Counted from the stretch's first letter, positions 26,618 to 35,764 are shown. The stretch: DNA of 64,000 nucleotides from Nostoc linckia NIES-25 (GCF_002368035.1 NZ_AP018222.1:5433238-5497237), one strand, 5' to 3'. The notes: generated by a model from the sequence alone, not told the origin. Numbers and translations: made by a program.

Positions 26618-27036
26618 GATTGTCCACCTACTGCTTTTGCTAGGTTATGAATTGCCTGTTCTTGATTGGATAATTGCTCAATACTTTTAGTTAAAGCGTT
26701 ACGGTCTTTTTGGTCTACAGTTTTTGCCATTTGCCCAACAGTTTCTCTGAGCATTTCTACTTCATTTATTACCGTTTTTCGGTTTTCGGCAGGAGTTACT
26801 TCAGCTAAAGTATCTATTTCTTCTTGGAGTTTTTTTTGAGCAGTTTGCAATGTCTGTTTGGCATAAGCATGGGGAACTTTACCTTCTAGCCAAAAATTAC
26901 CAACCATGTGAGCAGTTGCAGTCCATGATGTTACAGTTTTTAACTCATTTGCCACTTGTTTAGAAGAAGGCTGAGTGCTACAAGCTGTTACTGTAAATAT
27001 TAACAGTAATAGCTCCCAAGGAATGGGCGATCGCAT
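26614..27036 (-). CDS. Small lipoprotein, first gene of the Nramp-like operon
   Basis: Protein of 140 residues with an N-terminal signal and a lipobox FTVTAC, so it should be lipidated at Cys19 and face the periplasm. The mature part is almost wholly helical and charged (for example LQTAQKKLQEEIDTLAEVTP, then LTKSIEQLSNQEQAIHNLAK), like a small helical bundle. No family name is secure. It overlaps the Nramp-like gene by four bases and should be co-translated with it; a periplasmic accessory role is inferred from context only. Confidence 0.65.
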   Translation of the reverse strand: MRSPIPWELLLLIFTVTACSTQPSSKQVANELKTVTSWTATAHMVGNFWLEGKVPHAYAKQTLQTAQKKLQEEIDTLAEVTPAENRKTVINEVEMLRETVGQMAKTVDQKDRNALTKSIEQLSNQEQAIHNLAKAVGGQS

Positions 27037-27157
27037 ATTGTTTAGTCTGACCTAAGCCTTAAAGGAATAGTTTAGATATACCACTATTGGGGATTTTGTC
27101 TAATAACCCCTAGATAGAAAAATTAGTCCGATCTTTTTTGCTGGGTTGTGGGTGTTC

Positions 27158-27190
27158 AGATCCCCGACTTCTTTAAGAAGTCGGGGATCT
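27158..27190. repeat. 33-nt perfect hairpin, copy 1
   Basis: AGATCCCCGACTTCTT, a one-base loop, then the exact complement. The same 33-nt hairpin, differing only in the loop base, lies at 35692-35724. It stands just beyond the 3' end of mutS. No T-run follows, so processing, stability or repeat insertion are alternatives to termination. Confidence 0.7.
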
Positions 27191-27223
27191 ATAACCCTCA
27201 TCACTAATGCGATGAACTACGAG

Positions 27224-29905
27224 TTAATCAACATCCAAATTTTGCAAACCCATCGCAATCTTACTATGTTTCTCAATCTGCCCCATGACTTGTTTTGCTC
27301 GTTGAATTACTACCGCTGGTAAACCCGCCAACCTTCCCGCTTCAATTCCATAGGATTTATCTGCGCCTCCTGGTTGGACTTGGTGCAAAAAGATAATTTG
27401 GTCGGGTAATTCTTTGACTGTCACTTGATAGTTAGCCACATTGGGCAAAATGCTAGCTAGTTCATTTAACTCATGGTAATGAGTGGCAAAAATCGTTCGC
27501 GCCCGAATTTCCACTGCAATATATTCTGCCACCGCCCAAGCAATAGAAAGACCATCAAATGTTGCCGTTCCCCGACCAATTTCATCTAATAAAACTAATG
27601 ACCGAGATGTGGCATGATTAAGAATATTTGCTGTTTCATTCATTTCCACCATAAATGTAGATTGACCCGTTGCCAGATCGTCCACTGCACCGACGCGGGT
27701 GAAAATGCGATCGCATATTCCCAACTTAGCCAACCTACCTGGTACAAAACTCCCAATTTGCGCCATTAACTGAATCAATCCCACCTGACGCAAATAACAA
27801 CTTTTGCCGCTGGCGTTTGGCCCGGTGAGGATAATTAAATCGGGATTGTTATTTGTCATTTGTCCTTGGTCATTTGTTATTTGTCCTTGGTCATTTGTCA
27901 TTTGTCCTTGGTCATTTGTTGTTTGTTCTTGGTCTTCTGCTAATGACAAATGACTGATGACTAATGACTCTTGACCCAATTGCGTCGAATTCGGGACAAA
28001 GAACCCCGCAGGTAAAGACTGTTCTACCACTGGATGACGACCATCAACAATGTTAATTTCCCTTCCTGACAACATTTCTGGACGACAGTAACCTTGCTGC
28101 ACCGCCAATTCTGCTAAACCACACAACACATCTGCGGCGGCTACTGCGCGGGAAAGATTGCGAATGACTTCTGCTTGTTCTGCAACTTCTTCCCGCAACG
28201 CCGTAAAAATCTCATATTCCAATTGATTTAAATCATCCCGTGCCGTGAGAATTCGCGCTTCCCGTTCTTTCAAGTCTGGGGTGATGTAGCGTTCCTCGTT
28301 GGTCAGGGTTTGCTTACGGATGTAATTAGCGGGTACTTGGTCGGCTTTGGCGCGGGAAATACTGATATAGTAACCAAAGGTTTTGTTAAATCCTACCTTT
28401 AATGTGGGAATTCCCGTCTTTGCTCTTTCCTCAACTTCCAAATTAGCAATCCATTGCTGGTCTGCTTCTACAGTTGCTTTCCTGTCATCCAATAGGGAAT
28501 TCACCCCAGGACGAATCAATCCGCCTTCTTTGATATGTATTGGTGGCGACTCTACAAGATGGGTATGTAATTTTTGTGCTAATTCTTCTAAAATTGATGG
28601 TACTTTTTGTAAAGCTTTCAAAAATGGCGATCGCGCATCATTAACTAAGTGGGATAATTCCGGTAAGCGTGAAAGTGAATCTGCCAAAGCTGCTAAATCT
28701 CTAGCGTTAGCAGTACCAGAACCCGCCCTTCCCGTTAGCCGTTCCAAGTCATAAATTTGCCGTAACAACTGTCGCAAATCCTGACGTAGGGGTGTATTTT
28801 CCATCAATTCTTCGATGGTATCTTGTCGCGCCCGAATGCCTTTAATATCGATTAATGGTTGCAATAACCACCGCCGTAAAGCACGCCCACCCATCGCTGT
28901 ACTCGTTCTATCTAATGCCCACAGTAGGGAACCGTGATATGTGCCATCGCGGACAGTTTGAGTAATTTCAAGGTTACGGCGAGTTTGATTATCTACAATT
29001 AAATAGTCAGTAACAGTGTAAGTCCGCAGTCTTTGAAGGGAGACTGGGTTTTCTTTTTGGGTATCTTCCAGATATTCTAGAAGACCGCCAGCCGCACGAA
29101 CGGCTAGCGGAAGATGGTCGCAACCGAGTCCTTCGAGCGATCGCACTTTAAATTTCTGCAATAATCTTGGTCTAGCTTCGCCTTGGGAAAAAGGAACTTG
29201 CGATCGCAAACTATAACAAAATGATGGTGGCAAACACTCCGGTAAATGTGGCGAAGTTTCTCCCGGACGCAGCAAGCTACCTAAATCAGGCGCATTTGTG
29301 GGAACCAGCACCTCGGAAGGTTGCAAGCGCATTAATTCTTGTGTCAGATGTTCTAAATCGCTGCCTTGGGTGGTTACGAATTCTCCTGTGGAGATGTCTG
29401 CATAAGCTAAACCCCAATGATTTGCGGCAATTACCACTGCTGCTAGGTAATTATTGCGACTTGATTTGAGCATTCCCTCTTCAAGTAAAGTGCCTGGAGT
29501 GATGACGCGCGTTACCTCCCGCCTTACCAATCTACCAGTAGCTTCTGCTGCATCTTCCACTTGGTCGCAAATTACCACTGCATAGCCTTTTTCCACTAGC
29601 ATCGTTGCGTAGCGTTCCCAGGCGTGATGCGGAACGCCAGACATGGCTACCCGTCCCTGTTCTCCAGCCTGCTTGCTAGTGAGGACTAATTCTAATTCTT
29701 GTGCTAGTTTGACAGCATCTTGGAAATAGCATTCAAAGAAATCTCCCACTCGATACAGCAACATCGCGTGAGGATATTTGTCCTTCGTCTCGACATAGTG
29801 CAGGTACATTTGACTTAGCTTACTGCGGTCTACCTGTCGATGGTCAGAAATAAAAGTACTTGCATCGGGCTTGGTAGATGGAGTTTCAGAGTGAGAGGCG
29901 GTCAT
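27224..29905 (-). CDS. mutS: DNA mismatch repair protein MutS
   Basis: Mismatch-recognition ATPase of 893 residues. The N-terminal mismatch-binding motif is GDFFECYF (the Phe-x-Glu contact), inside YRVGDFFECYFQDAVKLAQE. The connector, core and clamp domains follow with GFNKTFGYYISISRAK. The ATPase part has Walker A GPNASGKS, the STFMVEMNETANIL segment, Walker B LVLLDEIGRGTATFDG and the ATHYHEL switch. Just before Walker A an inserted stretch of about 45 residues contains four copies of the heptapeptide DQGQMTN, encoded by a 21-bp tandem repeat (27851-27934); most MutS proteins lack it. The gene is monocistronic, followed by the hairpin at 27158. Confidence 0.96.
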   Translation of the reverse strand: MTASHSETPSTKPDASTFISDHRQVDRSKLSQMYLHYVETKDKYPHAMLLYRVGDFFECYFQDAVKLAQELELVLTSKQAGEQGRVAMSGVPHHAWERYATMLVEKGYAVVICDQVEDAAEATGRLVRREVTRVITPGTLLEEGMLKSSRNNYLAAVVIAANHWGLAYADISTGEFVTTQGSDLEHLTQELMRLQPSEVLVPTNAPDLGSLLRPGETSPHLPECLPPSFCYSLRSQVPFSQGEARPRLLQKFKVRSLEGLGCDHLPLAVRAAGGLLEYLEDTQKENPVSLQRLRTYTVTDYLIVDNQTRRNLEITQTVRDGTYHGSLLWALDRTSTAMGGRALRRWLLQPLIDIKGIRARQDTIEELMENTPLRQDLRQLLRQIYDLERLTGRAGSGTANARDLAALADSLSRLPELSHLVNDARSPFLKALQKVPSILEELAQKLHTHLVESPPIHIKEGGLIRPGVNSLLDDRKATVEADQQWIANLEVEERAKTGIPTLKVGFNKTFGYYISISRAKADQVPANYIRKQTLTNEERYITPDLKEREARILTARDDLNQLEYEIFTALREEVAEQAEVIRNLSRAVAAADVLCGLAELAVQQGYCRPEMLSGREINIVDGRHPVVEQSLPAGFFVPNSTQLGQESLVISHLSLAEDQEQTTNDQGQMTNDQGQITNDQGQMTNNNPDLIILTGPNASGKSCYLRQVGLIQLMAQIGSFVPGRLAKLGICDRIFTRVGAVDDLATGQSTFMVEMNETANILNHATSRSLVLLDEIGRGTATFDGLSIAWAVAEYIAVEIRARTIFATHYHELNELASILPNVANYQVTVKELPDQIIFLHQVQPGGADKSYGIEAGRLAGLPAVVIQRAKQVMGQIEKHSKIAMGLQNLDVD
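27851..27934. repeat. Four-copy 21-bp tandem repeat inside mutS
   Basis: Four head-to-tail 21-bp units, ATTTGTCATTTGTCCTTGGT plus C, encode heptapeptide repeats on the minus strand. Adjacent 27935-27975 continues with ATGAC-type short repeats. Length is a multiple of three, so copy changes keep the reading frame. It lies between the core and ATPase domains. Confidence 0.85.
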
Positions 29906-30165
29906 AGATGCTATCGAGTTACCGACGGAAATGCCACAATATCCGATGATAACGTGATGTTAGAGGCAAAGGGCGATCGCTCAAGGATATTTTACCCTTC
30001 GTTATATTAGCTTGCTGATGCACCCATGATTGTAGTTAGTGTAGTGAAAAGGCGAATCGCAGCTACATTCAGCTTACCCATCTCAAAAATTTCTGCCAAG
30101 AATTAGTCTGCTTTTACAACTACCTTTGCTAATGACTTCTCAATAAGAGTTTAACTTGTTGTAGA

Positions 30166-30723
30166 ATGTTAAAATTTTTACTTGTTTGTAATTGGGCAAT
30201 ATATAAATTTTCCAGAATGTTTGATTTTAATGTTTACTTGATTTTTGATACTGTTGTGTCGAGGTTAATCTTTAGCTCTATTTTTAGCGCCGCGATCGCA
30301 GTTGTAATTGGAGGTGTCATTGGATTATTAGCAAGGAAAATCTCTCATCACAACCAGCCTACAATTTTACCTGCTATTATTGGAGCGTTTTTCGGCACAA
30401 TGCTGATTGCCATGTTGCCTATGTTGTCTACACCAGGGTTGTCAGGTGGCGGGGGGCTTGGGGCGCTAACAATAATTCAAATGGGTATATTCTTAGTACC
30501 TTTAGGAGTAATCTGTGGAGCAGTAGCAGGTATTATTTGCGGACTCAGACTTTCTCAAAAGCGCAAACAACAAGTGTTGGTAATGATGATGATTCTAACT
30601 TACAGTATTATAGCGATCGCGATTTATACAAGATTCACATTGTATTGTCACAGCGACCCTTCGCATAAACAAATTTGCGAACCACAAGCAATGCTATTTT
30701 ATCTTCCCTTAAGAATGGGGTAG
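30166..30723 (+). CDS. Hypothetical integral membrane protein
   Basis: Protein of 185 residues with about four hydrophobic segments (near 37-60, 72-86, 100-125 and 137-153) and glycine-rich stretches GGVIGGVIGLLAR-like and PGLSGGGGLGAL. The C-terminus has two cysteines in LYCHSDPSHKQICEP, perhaps a disulfide outside the membrane. I recognise no family. ATG at 30166 or 30217 (residue 18) could be the start, with no clear ribosome site for either. It stands alone on the plus strand between mutS and the nuclease-ATPase pair. The preceding gap 29906-30165 shows only a HIP1 site. Confidence 0.55.
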   Translation: MLKFLLVCNWAIYKFSRMFDFNVYLIFDTVVSRLIFSSIFSAAIAVVIGGVIGLLARKISHHNQPTILPAIIGAFFGTMLIAMLPMLSTPGLSGGGGLGALTIIQMGIFLVPLGVICGAVAGIICGLRLSQKRKQQVLVMMMILTYSIIAIAIYTRFTLYCHSDPSHKQICEPQAMLFYLPLRMG

Positions 30724-30760
30724 AGCGATAATAAAACTATGGAATTGCGATCGAGGTTTT

Positions 30761-31285
30761 TTACTCTTTTTTGCGGCTGCTTCGACGCGTAGGTGGTTGT
30801 GGTGGTGGTGGTTCCTGTGATTTTAGTTTGTCATCATCAGTCAGAAACTCTACATGGAAACCCTTTTGGTGATAATGCCAACCCAAGACGACAATACTAG
30901 CATCACCCATAGAAGTCTTTTCTACAGCTTGATTGGGGAATTGAGCGGCTAACTCTTTTAATTGTTCTTCTTCCCAAAGAACAATTTGCTCGCGGAACTT
31001 AGCCCAAGGTGTGGTTTCATCAGCTGCATAAGTTATGATTTCGGCAAATTTTTGAGCTGCTATACGTTTACTTTCTGAATTTGCTGTTTTAGCCTGTGCA
31101 ATGTGATTACCCGTTTCTATAACAGCAGCTAAAGGTAGTACCAGCGTTGTTGATTTGGCGATTTCTAGTTCAATTTTTTCATTTACACGCTGATAATTCC
31201 ATTCATTATTACCAGCAGTTTCTCTACCTGGAACTTGTAACCAAACGCATAAAAGAGATGTATCAATGAGTAACACCTTTCTCAT
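30761..31285 (-). CDS. PIN-like nuclease-fold protein paired with an AAA/ABC-type ATPase
   Basis: Protein of 174 residues. It begins KVLLIDTSLLCVWL, the first PIN strand with acidic Asp8, and has VIETGNHIAQ (Glu near 57), GDASIVVLG (Asp near 127) and FLTDDDKL (Asp near 149). These four acidic positions in this order are the PIN ribonuclease pattern. The C-terminus is a basic, proline-rich tail PPPPQPPTRRSSRKKE. It is encoded eight bases after the ATPase gene on the same strand, so the two form an operon. PIN proteins usually cut RNA; whether this is a toxin or defence effector is inference. Confidence 0.68.
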   Translation of the reverse strand: MRKVLLIDTSLLCVWLQVPGRETAGNNEWNYQRVNEKIELEIAKSTTLVLPLAAVIETGNHIAQAKTANSESKRIAAQKFAEIITYAADETTPWAKFREQIVLWEEEQLKELAAQFPNQAVEKTSMGDASIVVLGWHYHQKGFHVEFLTDDDKLKSQEPPPPQPPTRRSSRKKE

Positions 31286-31293
31286 ATTATTAA

Positions 31294-32535
31294 CTATTCA
31301 TTTCGAGAAAGGCTTCTTTCTATTGCACCCTTAGTTGTCATATCACCCAAAGAATAGGATGCGAACAACTTAGAAAAATTATCAATATCTTCTAAAAGAG
31401 TAAGTTTGCTTTCTCCAGTTTCTTTATCGCGGTGTGCGACAACCACAAAAGGAACTATCTCTGGCCCTAAAGCATCAAGTAAAGCTGGATTATGGGTGGT
31501 GAGTAAAATATCAATTTTTCTTTTGCTGCCAATTTCTCGTAGTATTCTTACCAACAATTCTGCACGGGAGGGATGAAGCCCGTTATCTATTTCTTCAATT
31601 ACTATTTGGCTACCTTCTGGTCGCGTAAGTAGTGCTGTGAGAATTGCTATAAAACGTAAAGTTCCATCTGACATAGTTCTAGCATCTGTTAATGTTGTTT
31701 CTCCAGGTTTCCATTCTTCTTCACAGTAGAGCATTGCATCAGTTTTAAGTCTTCCGACTGGTTCTGCAAATACTTTTTTAATATCCCCTTCTGGTAAATC
31801 TTTAATATACCCTGATAGAGTTGATTCGACTTCAGCTTTTTGTTCATTATCCAATGCTGCTAGTACACCAGCAATATTTGAACCATCACTTTCTAAATTT
31901 TCAGATATGCGTGAATAATCCCGCATTTTATAAGGCACTAAATTTAGAATTAAAATGTTTTGAATTGTTGGCAAAACTATATTATTGATTATATTTATGC
32001 TATTTTTTTTTAAAAAATCTAATTGATACAACTCTTTTTTTGATGGTTCAGAAAGAAAATTAGATTCAATAAAATCTAAGGGTAACCCAAAGAAATCGAC
32101 ACGATTTATTAAGGAACTTTTTGCAGAAAAATTATCACGTGATAATCCAAATTGTATAGGAAAATATTCATGATTATCTTGATAAATTGTGATTTTTTCT
32201 ATTAAATTATGAATTGATGGTCTTGTTTTTAACGTAATTCTATAAAGATAATCCGTTTTACCATCCCTATCTGCAACCAGGACTTTTAATGTAAACTCAT
32301 TTTCACCTTCTTTTGCAGCCCATTCTACACCACCGCGAATAGATGGAAGTGTTTTATCTCCTGCTAAAGCCGCTTCAATATTCTCACCTTTAGCAATTCG
32401 TTGTAAAAATTCTAAAGCTTCAACCACATTAGATTTACCACTTGCATTTGTTCCAATCAGAACTGTCAAAGGATCGAGTGGAAGCTCCGCATAACGGAAA
32501 CTTTTCCAATTTTCAAGAATGAGTTGCTTAAGCAC
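31294..32535 (-). CDS. AAA/ABC-type ATPase (OLD/RecF-like), partner of the PIN-like protein
   Basis: ATPase of about 413 residues of the SMC/RecF-like ABC group (AAA_15/AAA_21 type). Walker A is IGTNASGKSN near residue 30. The signature-like region is TMSDGTLRFIAIL. Walker B is IVIEEIDNGLHPSRAELL, followed by the switch LLTTHNPALLDALGPE. No TOPRIM domain is fused, unlike true OLD proteins; instead the next gene encodes a PIN-like nuclease. I prefer GTG at 32535 because GGAG lies six bases upstream; TTG at 32547 would add four residues. Related ATPase-nuclease pairs are often involved in phage defence; that role here is inferred, not shown. Confidence 0.8.
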   Translation of the reverse strand: MLKQLILENWKSFRYAELPLDPLTVLIGTNASGKSNVVEALEFLQRIAKGENIEAALAGDKTLPSIRGGVEWAAKEGENEFTLKVLVADRDGKTDYLYRITLKTRPSIHNLIEKITIYQDNHEYFPIQFGLSRDNFSAKSSLINRVDFFGLPLDFIESNFLSEPSKKELYQLDFLKKNSINIINNIVLPTIQNILILNLVPYKMRDYSRISENLESDGSNIAGVLAALDNEQKAEVESTLSGYIKDLPEGDIKKVFAEPVGRLKTDAMLYCEEEWKPGETTLTDARTMSDGTLRFIAILTALLTRPEGSQIVIEEIDNGLHPSRAELLVRILREIGSKRKIDILLTTHNPALLDALGPEIVPFVVVAHRDKETGESKLTLLEDIDNFSKLFASYSLGDMTTKGAIERSLSRNE

Positions 32536-32681
32536 GATCAACTCCAAAACTCTACTTACTTAAATTTAGCTCTTATAAGTGGCGATCGCTCACTCTTTAC
32601 CCTTTGAATGCGATGCCTGGGTTGGGCTTTGCCTACGCCACTAATAAAAGCTTTTAATTATCGATAAATTATCCAAAAAAT

Positions 32682-33326
32682 TTAAGATGTACAAACAGAG
32701 TTAGCATAAATCGCCATCTGCGATCTATTACGCAAATTGAGGCGGCTTAAGAGGTGAGTCACATGGGTTTTCACCGTCCCTTCGGCAATGTAGAGTTCTT
32801 GAGCAATTTCACGATTAGTCAAGCCTTGCCCAATCAAGCGCAACACATCTCGTTCGCGGGGGGTTAACTCAGTTAATTCTTTCTTTTCTGGCTTGGATTT
32901 AACAGGCTCTGGTGGAACATTAGCCATCAGCTTTTCCATTAGCCCTGGTCCTAGTTGAGTATATCCCGAATGCACAAACCGAATCGCCTGCGCCAACTCT
33001 TGGGAAGGCATATCTTTGAGCAAATACCCCCTTGCTCCCGCACGAATAGACTGAGCTACATACCTATCATCATCAAATGTACTCAAGACTAAAACTTTGG
33101 TTTCTGGATACTGCTGACAGATAATCCGTGTGGCTTCTCTACCATCCATCACAGGCATCCGTACATCCATCAATACTACATCCGGTTGTAAAGCAGCTAC
33201 CTGCTCAATGGCTGTTTCACCGTTATCAGCAGTTCCTACCACTTGCAAATCTGGTTCCAGCGTTAGCATGGCTTTCAGACCTTGGCAGATTAAACTTTGA
33301 TCGTCCACCAGTAACAAGCGAATCAT
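32682..33326 (-). CDS. NarL/LuxR-family response regulator
   Basis: Two-component regulator of 214 residues. The receiver domain has LLVDDQ (acidic pocket near 7-8), the phospho-acceptor Asp in PDVVLMDVRMP near 54, and Lys in LLKDMP. The output domain is LuxR-type HTH: LTPRERDVLRLIGQGLTNRE, then VKTHVTHLLSRL. It follows the histidine kinase at 33431-34627 by about 100 bases on the same strand, the usual pair layout. Phosphorylation should control dimerisation and DNA binding. The stimulus and targets are not readable. Confidence 0.92.
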   Translation of the reverse strand: MIRLLLVDDQSLICQGLKAMLTLEPDLQVVGTADNGETAIEQVAALQPDVVLMDVRMPVMDGREATRIICQQYPETKVLVLSTFDDDRYVAQSIRAGARGYLLKDMPSQELAQAIRFVHSGYTQLGPGLMEKLMANVPPEPVKSKPEKKELTELTPRERDVLRLIGQGLTNREIAQELYIAEGTVKTHVTHLLSRLNLRNRSQMAIYANSVCTS

Positions 33327-33430
33327 GTGAAGTGCGACTTTACTTAGGTAACAACTATTTAATCTACCAACCCGAAGAGTAGAATTTCCGATCGTTTTTT
33401 AGATATATTTACTTACCAGTAAATACTTGC

Positions 33431-34627
33431 TCATTTCTCTAGCGATCGCAATGGCAATTCAACTGTTATCCTACAACCACAACCAGGCTGGGTTTCCAGG
33501 TGGAAGTAACCTTCTAAAGCAGCCACTCGTTCTCGCATTCCTTGGATGCCAAATCCAGTAATTGTATCGTTGAGATCGAATCCCCTACCGTTATCCTCAA
33601 TTCGCAGATTTATCGTGTCGTTGCTACCAACAATCTCAATTTTGACTTCTGTGGCTTGTGCATATTTGCAAATATTAGTCAAGGCTTCTTGAACAATTCG
33701 ATATACGGTTCTGACCACAGGCAATGGTACAATTACTCGCAAGTTGATTTTAGTACTGGGAGATAAACCAGTCCCTTGACGAAAATCTTCCACCAAAGAT
33801 GCGATCGCATCTTCTAAAGGTCGGTCTGGTACATCTTCTCGCAACGCCCTTACAGATTGGCGCACCTCCTTCATGGCCATCTCTCCTAGTCGTTGAGCTT
33901 GGGTCAAAAAGGACTCAGCTGAGACAGGGTTAACAGACCAAAGCCTAATTGCCGTTTGGATTTGGACGTTGAGAGCTGTCAGCGCATGACCTAAAGAATC
34001 GTGAATTTCGCGGGCGATGCGGTTACGTTCCTGCACCGCTGCGAGGTCTTCTATTTGCAAAGCATACTGTTGCAGTTGCTCGTGAGCAACAGTGAGTTGT
34101 TTTCGCGTCTTTTGCTCGACCAACAATATATTTACCAATTGCAAAACCAAGAACAATCCCAATGCAAACATCAGCATCTCAGCTAATTGATGCATCCAAA
34201 ATCGCTGTTGTTGTCCCATCGGCACCACCTGGACAACGGTTTGAAGATACTGCGCTTGATGCACCAAAAAGAGAATAAAGCACAAACCTGCCACAATTAA
34301 GCGCCCACGCGATCCAAACAAAAAGCAGCTGCGAATCAGCACAATTAAATACAGGGTGGGTAAGATATGAAGATATCCCAATACTGTGCCACTAAAAATC
34401 AAAATAATGGCGATCGCAGTATACACCACTTTCAGCCAGAAATGACCGCTTGGTAATCTCAAACCCATCAAACCAAGCAAGACCAAGATCAGCACATGTT
34501 GAACTGGGATACTTCGATTTTCCAGACCTTCAATGACAGCGAGCGAACCGCAACAGGTGAGCATTACCCATTCAGTGTAAAGCAGAAAGCGAAAAGGATT
34601 AGGACGGATGGGAAGTAACAAACTCAT
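33431..34627 (-). CDS. NarL-type (HisKA_3) sensor histidine kinase, polytopic membrane
   Basis: Sensor kinase of about 398 residues from ATG 34627; a TTG at 34645 is less likely. The N-terminal half has about six hydrophobic segments and almost no periplasmic loops, so it probably senses within the membrane. The dimerisation/phosphoacceptor box is REIHDSLGHALTALNVQIQ (HisKA_3), and the ATPase part has VQEALTNICKYA, IEDNGRGFD and GIQGMRERVAALEG. It is encoded upstream of its response regulator. The organisation resembles DesK/LiaS-type kinases, but the signal is unknown. Confidence 0.9.
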   Translation of the reverse strand: MSLLLPIRPNPFRFLLYTEWVMLTCCGSLAVIEGLENRSIPVQHVLILVLLGLMGLRLPSGHFWLKVVYTAIAIILIFSGTVLGYLHILPTLYLIVLIRSCFLFGSRGRLIVAGLCFILFLVHQAQYLQTVVQVVPMGQQQRFWMHQLAEMLMFALGLFLVLQLVNILLVEQKTRKQLTVAHEQLQQYALQIEDLAAVQERNRIAREIHDSLGHALTALNVQIQTAIRLWSVNPVSAESFLTQAQRLGEMAMKEVRQSVRALREDVPDRPLEDAIASLVEDFRQGTGLSPSTKINLRVIVPLPVVRTVYRIVQEALTNICKYAQATEVKIEIVGSNDTINLRIEDNGRGFDLNDTITGFGIQGMRERVAALEGYFHLETQPGCGCRITVELPLRSLEK

Positions 34628-34903
34628 AGAACTAGCTGGATGCAAAGCTTTCTTTCATTAATACTCTTAACTGTATCTTTAACACCACAGCAATTTAGAT
34701 GTTTATAACTTTCGTTGTAGCAGATGTTTTGAACCGCGACGAAAGATATAGAGAGATTTACTTAGCGAAAAACCAAAGTCAAAAAGAATTTATCTAATTA
34801 GTTGTGCTGGAATTCGAGACGTTTTTCAGATGTTTATCCTTTGTGAAATTTTTACGATAAATGCAGTTCACACAACATGAATTTGCAACTCTCCAGGATA
34901 GCT

Positions 34904-35617
34904 ATGGCAAATATTATTGGAAATGACGGCAACAATATCCTGTTTGGTACAGCCAAAAATGATTATATCGATGGCAAAGCAGGTAGAGATTTAATCTATG
35001 GAGATAAGGGTAATGACATTATTGAAGGTAGAAATGGAGATGATATTCTCATTGCTCAGACAGGCAATGACATTGTAAGAGGTGGTAATGGCAATGATTT
35101 CTTAAGTGGTGGCCTTGGCGTAGATACACTCACGGGTGGAGCTGGTAAAGATAGTTTCGATTACGGAGATTCTCTCTTTCCTAACGGCTACCCGCCACGA
35201 AGCCCCAATGGTATTAGGGTATTGAATCAGCCAGATAAAATTACTGACTACCAAATTGGTATAGATGATTTCGTTTTTGAAACTGGGCAGCTCGGACTTG
35301 GTTTTGGGGAACGCGTCAAATACAAGGAGGGGGTTAGTTCTAAACTATCGGGTAATCCCAATGTAATAGTGCTGCTTGATGCATTTCCAAATGCTGCTGC
35401 TGCTGCCAAAGGCATTGCTAATAATAATGCGATTACATCTGATGCAGGATTATTTGTTTATTACAACTCTACACTTGGCATTTCAAGGCTAGTATATTCT
35501 AGCGATTTAGGAGACGGCGGAGCAATCAGCGTCCTAGCTAATCTCAATAATCTTACAAGCTTGTCTAACCAAGCTAAGTTTTCCAGTGCTGACTTCTCTT
35601 TTATCACCCTTACTTAA
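34904..35617 (+). CDS. Small RTX-type calcium-binding protein
   Basis: Protein of 237 residues from ATG 34904, with AGGA five bases upstream; an earlier in-frame start at 34877 is less likely. Residues about 1-100 are RTX nonapeptides (NDGNNILFGTAKNDYIDGKA, then GGAGKDSFDYGD). The rest is a distinct C-terminal domain ending FSSADFSFITLT, which may carry the type I secretion signal. It shares the MANIIG start with the 863-residue RTX protein at 21551, but the C-terminal parts differ. No signal peptide and no catalytic motif are visible. Confidence 0.82.
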   Translation: MANIIGNDGNNILFGTAKNDYIDGKAGRDLIYGDKGNDIIEGRNGDDILIAQTGNDIVRGGNGNDFLSGGLGVDTLTGGAGKDSFDYGDSLFPNGYPPRSPNGIRVLNQPDKITDYQIGIDDFVFETGQLGLGFGERVKYKEGVSSKLSGNPNVIVLLDAFPNAAAAAKGIANNNAITSDAGLFVYYNSTLGISRLVYSSDLGDGGAISVLANLNNLTSLSNQAKFSSADFSFITLT

Positions 35618-35691
35618 TATTAATGAATGTTGACTGTATCTAAGATTCCACTTCCTGATTTATAGCATTAGTTAATCATTTGTAAAAAGTC

Positions 35692-35724
35692 AGATCCCCG
35701 ACTTCTTAAAGAAGTCGGGGATCT
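35692..35724. repeat. 33-nt perfect hairpin, copy 2
   Basis: Same 16-bp arms (AGATCCCCGACTTCTT) as 27158-27190 with a different single-base loop. It lies between the convergent ends of the small RTX gene and phoD. No T-run is adjacent. Confidence 0.7.
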
Positions 35725-35764
35725 AAACATCACAACCGAATTTATTATTCTGAATTCTGAATAT

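Noticed and set aside
27158..27190. Classical terminator of mutS
   Set aside because: Strong hairpin, but no T-run follows on the minus strand; kept as a repeat instead.
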